Positions 1 through 10,775 of a stretch of DNA of 64,000 nucleotides are shown here, one piece after another (within the stretch, counting starts at the first letter, position 1; each line of letters starts with the position of its first letter). The position numbers and the translations under genes were made by a program. The notes beneath the pieces were generated by a model. That model saw only the letters and a program-made list of their open reading frames with translations. It was not told the DNA's origin and searched no databases. Origin of the DNA: Sorex araneus (lineage: Eukaryota > Chordata > Mammalia > Eulipotyphla > Soricidae); NCBI RefSeq assembly GCF_027595985.1, contig NC_073306.1, positions 193,643,000-193,706,999 on the forward strand, given 5' to 3'.

Positions 1-109
1 CCCTCTAGGCCTTCCCCGTCAATCTCAACCTAGGAGGAGTCCGACCTGCAGCTTGGTATCCTTGGGAACCTGGGGACTTGAAAGAGTTAAAAAAAAAAAG
101 CAGTGCCTG

Positions 110-1068
110 GGGATGGGCCCAACTCCCCCTGGGCCGACACCATCCTCCAGGGACTAGCCCATCAGCCCTGCACCACTGCAGACTGGAGAGCCCTTTGTAA
201 AGCAGTGCTTCCCTGCACCCAGTTCATAAGATGGGCGCTTTCTTTAAGGAAGAGTGCCACACACAGGCAGATGGTAATGCCGCTGCCCAATCCCCTATCC
301 CCATAATATATGGGCAGCTGTCAGGGACAGCAGACCAGTGGAGCACAGGCCTCCAGCAGGCTGCCATTCCTCATGCTTATCGAGATCAGGTTCGAGCCTT
401 GGCGTTATCAGCCTGGCGGCGGCTGGGAAAAGGTCCCACTGAGGCTCCCCTGGGTGGAATGTGGCAAAAGATAGAGGAAGATCTACCAGCTTTTGTCGAC
501 AGGGTCCAAAAGAGCACGGAGCGCGTTTCCTCCAGGGCAGCTGAGAGATCAGTTTATCAAACTGTTGGTATGGGACGGAATGACAACAGAGCATAGGACT
601 GCTTGCGCGGGCATGAAAACCGTCTCCATAGATAATTGGATATGTGCTACCCAAGATTTAGGGTCCTCTATGCAGCAGACCCAGGTGCTAGCCGCAGCCT
701 TACAGAATCAGAATGAGGGCCTTGCAGAAACTCTAGCAGGTGTGCTGCAAGCCCAGACGGAGTCTATGACACAGGCACTCTCCCAAGTCTTTGTGTCACT
801 AGCACCTACCCAGAACCCCCCCACCCCCCAGTCATGGAGCAACGGAGAGTGTTATGTCTGTGGGGGAAAAGGGAACTTCTGCAGGAAATTCCCCAATAGA
901 AAAATAAATGGAGTCCCTAGGCAAAGCCCCCCCAGACAGAGACCCATCCCATGAACACCATGCCCAAAGTGCAAGCAAGGATTCCACTGGGCAGCAGAAT
1001 GCAGGACGTTTAATGAGGGTAGTAATGAGCCTTTAAACTACAGGAGGGGCAACCCCCAACCCCGTTAA
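110..1068 (+). pseudogene. ERV gag remnant (capsid C-terminal part and nucleocapsid)
   Basis: Capsid-like sequence is readable around 231-590 (IYGQLSGTADQW; EDLPAFVDRVQ, which sits where the major homology region is expected). The reading frame then shifts and continues at about 493-954. Nucleocapsid has two CX2CX4HX4C knuckles. The first (about 850-895) is damaged: the His position is Asn and the last Cys is Phe. The second (about 961-1006, CPKC..GFHWAAEC) keeps all four ligands but lies just behind an in-frame TGA at 952-954. Two knuckles fit a betaretrovirus-like gag. The 5' part of the gene is outside the window. Confidence 0.8.
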
Positions 1069-1083
1069 CAAAAGGGGGGAAAG

Positions 1084-1411
1084 AGTTCAATGTACATTGG
1101 AGTGTCCCCATTGTCAGGGGGATACAACCAAAGATAACCGTACTGCTGGACGGGAAGGAGTTCAAAGGGCAGCTCGACTCAGCCACAGATAGGACTATGA
1201 TTAGGATTGAGGAGGCCCTCCCAGAATGGAACCTGAGAGCAGGGCCAGGGGTCAGGGGGATAGGAGGAGGACAGCTGACCCTTGAGATCACTGATTTGGT
1301 CCAGTGGGTAGACCCCGATGGGAACACGGGGTTTATCCACCCACAACTTGTCAAAGGATTAGAGACTAACCTCATAGGACTTGACATCTTGCCTGGTGCC
1401 CAGGTTACCTA
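1084..1411 (+). pseudogene. ERV protease remnant
   Basis: One frame runs from the gag/pro junction through LLDGKEFKGQLDSATD to the C-terminal LIGLDILPGAQVT, which fits a retroviral aspartic protease. The active-site triplet, normally Asp-Thr/Ser-Gly, reads Asp-Ser-Ala here (about 1175-1183), so the flap-facing glycine is lost. No dUTPase domain is visible between gag and the protease; only about 100 bp separate them. The frame ends at a stop at 1409-1411. Confidence 0.75.
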
Positions 1412-3180
1412 ATCTCCAGAGCAATGACGGCTTCATCATCAGCACCCCCAATTCTAAAGGCCACTGCTCCCCAGGTCCATAAAATTACATGGCTCCCAGG
1501 ACCTCCAGTATGGGTAGAACAGTGACCGCTAAGTTTAGAAAAGCTAAAGGCTTTGAAGGAGCTTATTAATGAACAACTAATCCAGGGGCATCTCAGGCAG
1601 TCAGCTAGCCCCTGGAACATGCCTGTGTTTGTGATCAGAAAGGCCTCAGGGAAGTGGAGAATGCTTCAGCACCTTAGGAAGGTAAATGAGCGAATGAGAA
1701 TCCAGGGGATCCATTGAGGGGGATTCCCTGGATCCCTGCCACCGATTGCAGTCTCTTCCTAATTGTTCTTGACATGAAAGACTGTTTCTTTTCCATCCCC
1801 TTGCACCCAGATGATTGTGAAAAATTTGCATTCTCAGTCCCTAGCACCAATTTTTTAGGCCCAGATGAGAGATATGAGTGGATAGTACTGCCTCAAGGCA
1901 TGCCAAACAGCCCACCCTTCTGCCAACAGTATGTAGCGTCATTGCTGAGGCCCATACAAGAAATGACAGACATAGTTCTATATATCTACATGGATGATGC
2001 TATCTTAGGAAGCCCCAATGAGGCCACGGTTAACCAGGCCTGTCAGGAACTCTGGGAGCTCTTGAAAAAAGGTGGTATGGACATTGCCCAGGATAAAATC
2101 CAAAAGGTGGCCCCTTTTTCCATCCTTGGCACTACGCTCTGGCTTGATCACGCCACTCCACTAAAGCCCCAGCTCAGCATACCAGAAAGTTACACCCTCC
2201 CTGAGTTGCAAAGGCTCCTAGGAGAGATTAACTGGCTCCAAGCCTGGATTCCTATCTCCTCCGGACAGTTTACCCCTTTGTTCTCAGCATTAAGGGGATG
2301 AGAATTGGCAGATATCATTGAACTTGGGTCCGCAGAAAGGGCTGTGTTAGTCCAGAAGGCTCTGGACAGGGCTTCTCTGAGCAGGTTTGATCCAGAAAAG
2401 GAGCTAGAGCTTTGGATAATTGCAGGCAGAGAAACTCTATTAGCTGTAATCATCCAGGAAGGAAATCCCCTCCAGTGGTACACCTATCACTTGGGGGATG
2501 TCCCAGAGTTTATTCCCCTAGAGACCAAATGGCAGACCTGATTCAGCGAGGTAGAGACCTAGCATTTCGGCATTATGAGCAAGAGCCGCATAAGGTAATT
2601 GTCCCCTCCCGGATTGGAGATCTGCAATGGATAATGCGCAATAATGACAGAGTAGCCTTGGCTTTTGAAGGGTTTCAAGGAAAGGTCGATTGCCATTATG
2701 GGCCATACAAATGGGTGTCTGCTTTCTCTCACTTAGATTGGAGAGAGGCTGCTCTATTTCAAAGTAAACCCATTAAAGTTTGTGTAGAGGTATATACTGA
2801 TGGAGGACAGAGGGGAGCGGCAGTCATCATTAAGGCTACCTGCACGAGTGTACCGGTTCGGCACAATTTAAAGAACTCCTCGCTGTAGTCATAGCTTTAC
2901 ATAAAGTTCCGCAGCCTATGAACCTGTTTACAGATTCTTTGTATGTGGCTAATTTGCTGCCGGGTCTACCATTCTTTTATATCCGGCTAGATGACACTCC
3001 CATTACACCACTTATGATCCAAGCAAGGACTGAATTGCAAAAAAAGGGAAAACCTCTCTTCATCCATCACTTAAGAGGGCACCAAGGACTACCTGGGTTG
3101 CTGTCTGAGGGAAACTCCCAAGCTGACCAATTGGTCTCTTGGGTGAGGTGGCAAGCTAGGCCAGGTGATCAGGCTGAAGC
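1412..3180 (+). pseudogene. ERV pol remnant: reverse transcriptase and RNase H
   Basis: The fingers region ([18 protein letters not shown], about 1566-1620) is followed by a stop and frame change near 1716. The palm then reads in one frame from 1714 to 2301, with the first catalytic Asp context (VLDMKDCFFSIPL, about 1767-1805) and the YMDD box (about 1987-1998). A TGA at 2299-2301 ends this frame. The connection and RNase H continue at about 2305-2540 and 2412-2888, including VEVYTDGG, which carries the first RNase H acidic residue, and then at 2918-3180. The gene is thus split into at least four frames and cannot encode an active enzyme. Confidence 0.85.
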
Positions 3181-4019
3181 CTTACATCAACTTACCCACA
3201 GAAATTGGAGAGGGCTAAAGGCGCGTTTTCCAAATATAGCTGTGCCAGAACTAAAGCAAATGTCAGGACGTGCGCCTCCTGTAGACCCTTTTTACAAGTT
3301 CCACCTCTGCAAGGGCCCAGGGTCAATCCACGTGGGCTCAAGCCCAACACCCTTTGGCAAACGGACGTTACCCACCATGCACCATTTGGCAAACTAAAAT
3401 ACATCTTTGTAAGTGTGAATATGTGTTCTAAAGTTTTCTGGTCTACTGCTCACACCAGAGAAACAGCAAAGCACACCACCTCCCATTTCCTACAGTGCTT
3501 TGCCACCTTGGGGTTACCAGCTAAATGTTTTAATTGAAGTAAATGTTTTACTTCACTAGTAAAACATTTCAGGATTTCCTGAAAAAAACGGGACATCCAG
3601 CATTCTACTGGTATCCCATACAACCCACAGGGCCAAGCAATTGTAGAGTGATGTAATCAAACCCTGAAAATCCAGCTTTCGAAACAAAAAGGGGGAGCTA
3701 GTCCCCACCAGCAGTTAGGCCTTACACTCTTCACACTTAATATACTAAATTTTTTGAAAGAAGACTCCTGTACGCCTTTCCACCAGCACTGGCAGTAGCA
3801 GGAGGCACGACCAGAAATCCTGGTCTGATGGAAAGACCCCTCAACAGGCAATGGAGAGGCCCAGACCCACTCATTACCTCTGGCCGAGGCTTTGGGTGTG
3901 TGTTCCCTATTTCTGAACCTCAGCCTATCTGGGTGCCCTCAAGGGCCCTTCAATATGTAGAGCCTGAAAACACCCAGGGGTGTGGTGATGCCCCTGAGAA
4001 GGATATTCCTTCAGCTTAA
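3181..4019 (+). pseudogene. ERV integrase remnant
   Basis: The N-terminal zinc-binding half HX3H (HQLTH, near 3187) and the CX2C half (CASC, near 3268) lie in different frames. The core domain begins at LWQTDVTHHAPFGKLKYIF (about 3352-3408) with the first catalytic Asp and ends at a TGA at 3535-3537. The C-terminal domain is readable at 3828-4019 (GPDPLITSGRGFGCVFP, then WVPSRAL). It stops just before the env start, as in many retroviruses. It is broken in at least three places. Confidence 0.8.
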
Positions 4020-4026
4020 TTTCTAG

Positions 4027-6009
4027 ATGGCAGTCCCCTTCTGGGCCTTGACACTACTTGCAGTTGCTGTGGATGCCACTGGACACCAGCTGTACAACCT
4101 CACCTGGGAACTCAGCCGAGTGGGAAGCAACAGATTGGTGGTCTCAATCACAGAGCAACATCCGGCTGGGACCTGGTTCCCAACAATCAGATTTGATCTA
4201 TGTGACCTGATAGAGCATGAGTGGGATATATCTATCCAAGACCCGAGAGCATTAAATTATGGATGTCAAGGTCCAGGGCCTAAAGTGGGGATCTAAAGGC
4301 ATTATTTTTATGTGTGCCCTGGAACAAGAAACTATGGGAAATGTGGAAGTGTATCAGACTATTTTTGCAAGAGTTGGGACTGTGTTAGTACTGAAAACAT
4401 AAGCTGGCAGCCACCGTACAAAAATGACCTTATTAAGATTTCAAAGAAATGGGCTGGAACAAATTGGGAAAAATGTAGGGGAAAGTGTTTACCTGTGGAA
4501 CTGAGCTTTACTGAGATAAGGAAAAAAGGCCACCAGCTGGTACTCCGGGAATACTTGGGGACTTTGATTGTATACTATAGGTACCTATCCGGGTGTAGTG
4601 TTTATGCTGAAACTTAGGATGTCACCACTTGAATCGCCCACTAATATTGGCCCCAATAGGGCACTACCTATACCCCCTGTGAGACTACCCACTCCCCCTG
4701 TAAGGGTACCCTCACACCCTGCAAGGATACCTGCGCTTCCCACAAAACTATCTACTCCCAGACACGCCCTCACCCTTGCTAGGCTTACCTTGATGAATGT
4801 TATGAAGCGAGCACGAACATTAGAGCCTACTCTGAGCTTTGTTACTAAGCAAATGCAAGCAGCAGTACCCACTCATAAACCAACAATCCCACAACCCTTA
4901 TGGCAAGATCCCATGATTAACATTATAGAAGCTAGTTATGAACTCCTTAATGCTTCAGCCCCAAATCTAACCCGTTCCTGCTGGCTATGTCTTTCTGCAT
5001 GCCCTCCCTTCTACGAGGCCATTGGGCTGGATGGTGAAGTCATCTTCTTCAATGAGCCTAACCTGAAGCAATGTGCTTAGGGAGGTAAGAAAGGAAAAAT
5101 CACCATACAGGAAGTCAGGGGGAAGGGTCTTTGTTTTGGCACAATTCCAAAAAAACAGCAGCATCTGTGCGTCAATGGGGGAGGATGGGGTCAAAAAAAT
5201 GGATGATTCCACCTCCATCCGGGTGGTGGGCATGCTCTCATACTGGGTTAACACCTTGTCTATCCACTGCAGTTATTGATAATTTTGATGAATTTTGTGT
5301 GATTGTCACTGTGCTTCCCCAAATCCTTTACTATGAAGAAGACTCTGTACCCCCACAGGTAACCCATCAGCCCATACAGAAGAGAGAGGTGATATCCACT
5401 CTAACTATAGCCAGGATGTTTGGAATTGGACTGGCAGGAGCTGGGACTGGTATCAATTCACTGGCAACCCAGCAGAGCGGATTCTCGTCCCTTTGAGCAG
5501 CTATCAATGAGGACCTGGAGAGGATTGAAACCTCCATCAGTCATCTCAAGAAATCCCTGACATTCCTATCTGAAGTGGTGTTGCAGAACAGGAGAAGACT
5601 GGACTTATTATTGTTGCAACCGGAGGTGTTGTGTGCCACATTAGGGGAATAGTGTTGTTTTTATGCTGATCACACTGGAGTTGTCCATGATTCTATGGCT
5701 AAGCTGTGATATGGGTTAGCTAAACGAAAAAGAGAACGTGAGACACAAGAAGGATGGTTTGAGAGATGGTTTGGCATGTCACCCTGGCTTACTACACTTG
5801 TGTCTGCCTTGGTTGGGCCAGTCATTTTATTACTGTTACTTGTAACACTTGGACCATGTATTGTAAACCGCCTTGTTCAAATGATAAGAACCCAATCTGA
5901 GGCCGTGGTGATGCTCAGCCATGCAGTAGATAGACTTGCAAACCCTCGACCAGGAGATGTGGCCTGGGTGCATATGGCCATGGAAGAGGTGCGAGAAAGT
6001 GCTACATAG
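4027..6009 (+). pseudogene. ERV env remnant, gammaretrovirus/type D-like
   Basis: A start at 4027 opens a frame with a hydrophobic signal-like N terminus; it stops at 4294-4296. The surface subunit continues in fragments. A proline-rich stretch (about 4650-4770) resembles the hinge of gamma-type envelopes, and CWLC lies near 4978-4989. A QKRE cleavage-like site (about 5379-5390) precedes a fusion-peptide-like glycine/alanine run. The transmembrane subunit has the [10 protein letters not shown] region (5581-5610) and a CX6CC-type motif (5632-5661) interrupted by an in-frame TAG. The membrane anchor and cytoplasmic tail are in the 5776-6009 frame. At least four stops make it non-coding. No reconstruction is given. 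Confidence 0.82.
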
Positions 6010-6154
6010 GTGCCACGCGGGGAACAGCGCTGGGTCAGAGAGCCAGAGATGGGTAAGACCACAGAGGAGACAACCTAAGTAAGACAAGCCCAACCCCTAA
6101 GGCCCCAGGGTGAGGATGCCAGGTGGCCTCTGGCAGCTGGCTCCTATATAAAAC

Positions 6155-6167
6155 AAAAAGGGGGAGA
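6155..6167 (+). other. Retroviral polypurine tract
   Basis: The purine run aaaaagggggaga directly abuts the left edge of the LTR. This is the normal position of the plus-strand primer used in reverse transcription. Confidence 0.85.
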
Positions 6168-6462
6168 TATTGGGGTCTCAGTAGCCGGCCTGAGACTTTG
6201 ACTAAACACCCAGCCCCTGAAAGCAAGAGCCGGCCCTGTTACAAGGGGCCCAGGGCCCTGCATTCCACACACTCCTCCATTCCACACACAGGCACTCTGG
6301 TTGAGGAGACAAGGGGATGAGGGGGTCTGACAGTTAACATTTACCTGAGCTAGTTAACCTGGCCCTGAGATTGGGGAATACAAATCATTAACTGGCATCT
6401 GTACTGAGCTCCACTAGGTAAATATGTTACATGCGTGGAATGTCCCCCAGCACTAGACTGTG

Positions 6463-6471
6463 TATATAAAA
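6463..6471 (+). promoter_or_regulatory. LTR TATA box
   Basis: TATATAAAA inside the LTR, 18 bp upstream of the polyadenylation signal. This is the usual U3/R arrangement of short-R LTRs. Confidence 0.75.
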
Positions 6472-6488
6472 TCCCCTGTGTAAGAATC

Positions 6489-6494
6489 AATAAA
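6489..6494 (+). terminator. LTR polyadenylation signal
   Basis: AATAAA within the R region of the LTR, just downstream of the TATA box. Confidence 0.75.
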
Positions 6495-6700
6495 TGGAGT
6501 CTGCTTGACCACTAGGCTTCCCCGCTCTGCTCGGTGACCTTCTCGGTCGGCTTCTTTCTTGGCAGTAGGAATCCTGCGGCGAGCACATGGCCAGGGCAGA
6601 GGCTTCTCCCCTTCCCATTCCCTCTCCCATAGGGAGTAAGTCCGGTGACTTCGGGGCTCATACTCCAGTGTGCCAGGGTTGACTGGCCAGGACCCCAACA

Positions 6701-8594
6701 CCTTCCCTGTGTTCTGTTTAGCCTAGGGCCAAACTGGCTCCTTTAGACAAAATTCCCAGCTATTTTATCAGTGAGTTTTGGCTTCTTCCATTGCCTTGAT
6801 TCTGTCTTGAGGGACATCTATATTCTCTTTTTATATCTTCTTTTTAAACCACTGATTTGCCCCCACGAGGAAAGTTGTCCTATATGATCTCCGGCCAGAG
6901 CTGGGCAGATGAGGCACACAGTTATAACCTCGCAGTGTCCCTGGCTGTTGTTGTCAGGCAACTCTGGCCACTGAACTGGGCCTGAAGTATCAATGGGGTA
7001 GGTCCAGAAGACAGAGAAGAGATCACATGATAGTCTTTCTCTGCAGGACATGAAAAAGGCACTAATTTAGCCAGTTCAAGTTCCTTTTTCTGTGCTCTTC
7101 CTACTCTTATTTTTTAATTAATTTTATTTATTAATTTTTTAATTGAATCACTCTTTGATAAACTCTTAGAAAACTGTTCATGATTAGGTTTCAGTCATAC
7201 AGTGTTCCTATAGCTATCTCTCCACCAGTGCACATTTCCCAGCACTGCTGTCCCCAGTTCCCGTCCCATCAACCGTCACCTCACTCCCAGGCACTTCTCT
7301 CTCTCTCCTTCTCTTCCTCTCTCTCTCTCTCTCTTCTTGTCTCCCTCTCTTCCTCTCACTTTTCCCCACCCCACCTCTTTCTCTCAATCAAATTTGGGCA
7401 TTGTGGTTTGCAATACAGATACTGAAAGGTTGTCCTGTATATCCCTTTACCTACTTTTAACACTCAGTTCTTGTCCATTGTGACCATTTCCGATTATTGT
7501 TGTCATAATGATCCCTACTTTAGCTTCCCTACCCTCTATCCCACACACAATTGTGGGAGGTTCTAACCATTAACCAGTCCTCCTAGCCCTTGAATTTACT
7601 ACTACTAATATATCTACTACTAATGTATCTACTACATACATTTTTTATATACCACAAATGAATGCAGTCATTCTATATCTGTCCCTCCCCTTCTGACTCA
7701 TTTCACTCAATCTGATACTATTCATGTCCATCCATTTATAAGCAAATTTCATAACTTCATTATTCTTAACTGCTGTCTAGTATTCCACTGTGTGGATGTA
7801 CCATAGTTTCCAGTCATCTGTCTCAGACACTCAGTTTGTTTCCAGATTCTAGCCATTGTGAATAGTGTTGCAATAAACTCAGGAGTGCAGATGGTGTTTC
7901 TGCTGTATGTTTTTGAACCTCCATGGTATATTCCCAGAAGTGGTACTGATGGATCAAATGGGAGCTCAGTTTTTAGTTTTTTGAGGAATACACCTTGTTT
8001 TCCAAAAGGGCTGGATCAGTTTATTAAGTTCTGGGATATTGTTTAAGCTCCTTCTCCTCTAGCTAAAGGTACGAGGCAATATACCAAATAAGATCTTGGT
8101 AGCAAGGAAGATCAACTATTCTGGCAATTCACTTCACAAGTCAACATTCACCAGAAATTAGACAACAATTATAAATCCTAGACCAGGAACCAAAAACCCC
8201 TTTCCCTATCTTATTGGACACTTCTTGCAAGGTGTTCATTAACAGAGAAGAAAAAGCTAGTAAGGAAAAAGGAATCTAGATAAAGGAATGAAGACAACAA
8301 TAACAACAACAAGAAAGGAAATGAGTTAAGTACTGTGCTCAATTTATGGCACCAGTGGTTGTCCCTTGTCCCTTTCAGACACAAGTCCAAAGGCACCAGC
8401 ACCATCAGTTTGTCACCAAGGCATGTGAGGCCTATGTGTTTCCATTGTGTGCTACACACTTTCAAAAGTATTGCTCATCACGCCAGATGCTTTTCCCCAC
8501 TGAAAATAAAGAGGGAATTGGAAAGGGGACATCTCTTTTGCCAACAATGGTTTGGGAACATTGTCCAACTCTGCCCCATGTTTAACTAACCACC
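6701..8594. repeat. Duplicated block, copy A (partner 57918-61010, direct orientation)
   Basis: From ccttccctgtgtt to actaaccacc the sequence is visibly the same as the block right of the UGT gene, with scattered substitutions. Copy A lacks the two SINEs and the composite retroposon present in copy B. The left edge coincides exactly with the ERV insertion point. The block contains a truncated L1 3' end (7128-8042) and about 550 bp of non-L1 sequence. The copies are about 51 kb apart and flank the gene, consistent with tandem duplication of a UGT-containing unit or with non-allelic exchange. Confidence 0.85.
7128..8042 (-). mobile_element. 5'-truncated L1 3' end (in duplicated block A)
   Basis: On the minus strand this is the end of L1 ORF2 and the 3' UTR. 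The complement of 'ctgactcatttcactcaa' and the 'tattccactgtgtggatg' region are typical of the ORF2 C terminus. The pyrimidine-rich 3' UTR includes a (CT)n run at about 7297-7335. The 3' terminus lies at the A/T-rich stretch near 7128. The element ends abruptly at about 8042 (5' truncation). Confidence 0.8.
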
Positions 8595-8843
8595 TGCATT
8601 CTGGCAACAAATAGGAGCTAAAGTTCCTCCTTACTGGGTCACATGGAGACACTTTTGATTTCCATTCTGAATGGGCATACACACTGCACAGGCGCCTGTG
8701 TTTGCATTGCTACAGTGGAACCTTGCCATAAGTCAGAAGGGCCAACATAAATTTATTGTTTGAAACCAGGGCCACATTTTTCTGCCCTTCTTTAACTCTC
8801 AAAGAAAACTTCCCACTCTCATTTATTTATAGGCATTAACCCT

Positions 8844-9075
8844 GGGCTGGAGCGATAGGGCGTTTTCCTTGCACACGGCCGACCCAAGTTTGATTCCACT
8901 GTCCCTCATAGAGAGCTGGACAAACTACTGACAGTATCCCGCCCAAACGGCAGAGGCTGGCAAGCTACCTGTGATGTATTCTATATGCCAAAAATAGTAA
9001 CAACAAGTCTTACAATGGAGACATTACGATTCCCGCTCGAGTAAATCAATACACAATGGGACAACAATGCTACAG
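8844..9075 (+). mobile_element. SINE with RTE-like tail
   Basis: The tRNA-like head gggctggagcgatag...gacccaagtttgatt is followed by the body with 'ggctggcaagctacc' and 'atgccaaaaatagtaaca'. The tail ggagacattacg...gctcgagtaaatcaata matches the 3' end of the RTE remnant at 20510-20590. It ends in gacaacaatgctacag without poly(A). Confidence 0.85.
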
Positions 9076-9197
9076 AGGTAAATTAAATTATCTAGCATCT
9101 GCCTGTTGGACAGGCCTGACTGGTGGTCAGAAAATTCGGAATAATGGAGGTGAGAAGATGTAATGGTGGTGTGATTGGTATTAAAATATTGAATGTA

Positions 9198-9370
9198 GGG
9201 GCTGGAGCGATAGCACAGCAGGTAGGACGTATGCCTTGCACGCAGACAACCCGGGTTTGATTCGTAGCATTCCATATGGTCCCCTGAACACCGCCAGGGG
9301 TGATTCCTGATTGCAGAGCCAGGAGTAACCCCTGTGCATCGCCGGGTGTGACCATAAAAGCAAAAAAAAA
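9198..9370 (+). mobile_element. SINE with poly(A) tail
   Basis: Complete copy: tRNA-like head, B-box-like gggtttgat, body, gccgggtgtgaccataaaagc and A-run. It is flanked by the target-site duplication atattgaatgta (left copy ends at 9197; right copy begins at 9371). Confidence 0.92.
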
Positions 9371-9736
9371 ATATTGAATGTAATTCATTATTGTGAACAA
9401 CTTTCTGAAAATTAAAAATAAAGGTATTGAGGGAAACTCCCACATAGGACAATTCAGCCCACTACTTCCTTGTAAATTAGTTAAATGTTTAAATATTTTC
9501 ACATTCTTTTCTGATCTTGTGACCCACTTTACTCTTCCTTCAGAAGATGCATTACGATAAAACTATGATCTAAACTAACACTGTTCACAAAGCTTCCAAA
9601 CATGTTAGGAGGTCCTCTTAAAGTCTGAAACATTTATGATTCAGGAAATGATTTTTTTGCCACCTCTCTCCACATGCCACTTAAATGATCACCAAGATCC
9701 CTCAGTAAACTGTAACATCCCTTTTAACTAGAAACA

Positions 9737-9860
9737 GGGGTGAGAGATAGTACAGTGGCTGGCTTTCAACGAGGCCTGGTTCTGAGCACCACACAGTCCT
9801 TGAGCATTGCTGGGTGCAAGCCTGGAGGCACCCCCTGAGACCAAGGAGGGCTCCCACATC
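9737..9860 (+). mobile_element. Old degraded SINE
   Basis: The pieces ggtgagagatagtacagtgg, cattgctgggtg and ccctgagaccaag follow the order of the poly(A)-type SINE with many substitutions. The ends are unclear. Confidence 0.5.
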
Positions 9861-10181
9861 ACCTGGATGACCCAAATATCCCTGGCACTACAGAGCCCTG
9901 GAAGCCTCACATTCTTGATGTCTTTTGTACTGAACTGTTGGCCTCGTTGGCAAAGAATTGTCTGTTGGGCTTCTTTCATGCATGAAAGATGTCAGTGTAT
10001 CATCTTTCCTGCACCATTCTGGAAGCCAACTCACTCTCGCCCCTGAGATAAATATGTCAAAGCAAATTAATAAATACTGGAGATCAACATTTTTCTTACC
10101 TACAAAGTCCTTTGGCCTTCTAATTTACCCTGCATTTATCCTAACTGGCTCCTATTGACTACTGAAGGATTTATGAATATT

Positions 10182-10395
10182 TAATGACTTGGTGGTACCT
10201 AAGACAATATGGTCCCCAACCCATAAACTCTCTCTCTCTTTTTTTAATGCACAATGGGACGACAATGCTACAGAGGTAAATAAAATTATCTAGCATCTGC
10301 CTGTTGGACAGGCTTGACTGGTGGTCAGAAAATTCGGAATAATGACTTGGTGGTACCTATGACAATATGGTCCCCAACCCATAAACTCTCTCTAT
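10182..10395. repeat. Templated insertion with duplicated flanks
   Basis: A ~55 bp segment (aatgacttggtggtacct ... ataaactctctct) occurs at 10182-10238 and again from 10341. Between them sits a ~98 bp near-copy of 9053-9152, which begins inside the tail of the SINE at 8844-9075 (cacaatgggacgacaatgc) and ends at aaaattcggaataatg. The arrangement looks like a local copy-and-insert repair event. Confidence 0.75.
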
Positions 10396-10775
10396 TTTTT
10401 TAATTTTTATTAGTGAATCACCGTGAGATATAGTTACAAACATAACTTTCATGTTTGCATTTCAGTCATACAGTGATCATTTACATCCCTCCACCAGTGC
10501 CCATTCTCCTCCACCAATGTTCCCAGTATCCCTCCCACCACCCCCACCCCAACCCCCACCACCCCACCCTGCCTCTGCGGCAGTGCATTCCCTTTTGTTC
10601 TCTCTCCTGTTGGATGTTGTAGTTTACAATAGAGGTATTGAGTGGCCATCATGTTCGGTGTATAGACTACTTTTGGCACACAGCTTTCAAGCCGAGTGGG
10701 TCCTCCCAACATTCTCTTCTAGTCCATACACTCTCTTACACCACGTTTCTCCAAGTGTTCTCTGAATTTTCAGCC
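10396..10775 (-). mobile_element. 5'-truncated L1 3' UTR
   Basis: On the minus strand it reads from the G-rich L1 3' UTR into the terminal 'ggtgattcact' and A-run (T-run at the left edge). It is closely similar to the 3' UTRs at 30772-31200 and 39183-39650. No ORF2 is left. Confidence 0.8.

Larger units (their letters stand above)
1..6700 (+). mobile_element. Endogenous retrovirus, beta-type gag-pro-pol with gamma-type env, 5' end outside window
   Basis: Reading left to right are capsid and nucleocapsid remnants of gag, protease, reverse transcriptase with a YMDD motif, RNase H, integrase, an env with a CWLC motif and transmembrane subunit, a polypurine tract and one LTR. The 5' LTR, primer binding site and N-terminal gag lie left of position 1. 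All genes carry stops and frameshifts, so this is an old inactive provirus. The second nucleocapsid zinc knuckle and the pol style suggest the betaretrovirus (class II) group. The env, with CWLC, an immunosuppressive-type region and a CX6CC-type motif, is of the gammaretrovirus/type D kind. That combination is known from type D retroviruses; the assignment is by motif reading only. Confidence 0.88.
6168..6700 (+). repeat. 3' LTR of the endogenous retrovirus
   Basis: The element is 533 bp and bounded by the inverted repeat tattggggtc / gaccccaaca. The left end has TA where the canonical TG would be, a single change. It contains a TATA box and AATAAA at the expected spacing near the right-hand third. 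It starts right after the polypurine tract and ends where the duplicated block 6701-8594 begins. Confidence 0.9.

Noticed and set aside
4027..6009. A domesticated (syncytin-like) envelope gene
   Set aside because: At least four in-frame stops, including one inside the CX6CC-type motif, rule out a full-length protein.
6123..6320. Short open frame across the LTR start
   Set aside because: It crosses the polypurine tract and LTR boundary and has no known viral accessory-protein features.
9198..9270. tRNA gene
   Set aside because: The A/B-box-like text is the head of a SINE that occurs many times here and does not fold into a full cloverleaf by eye.
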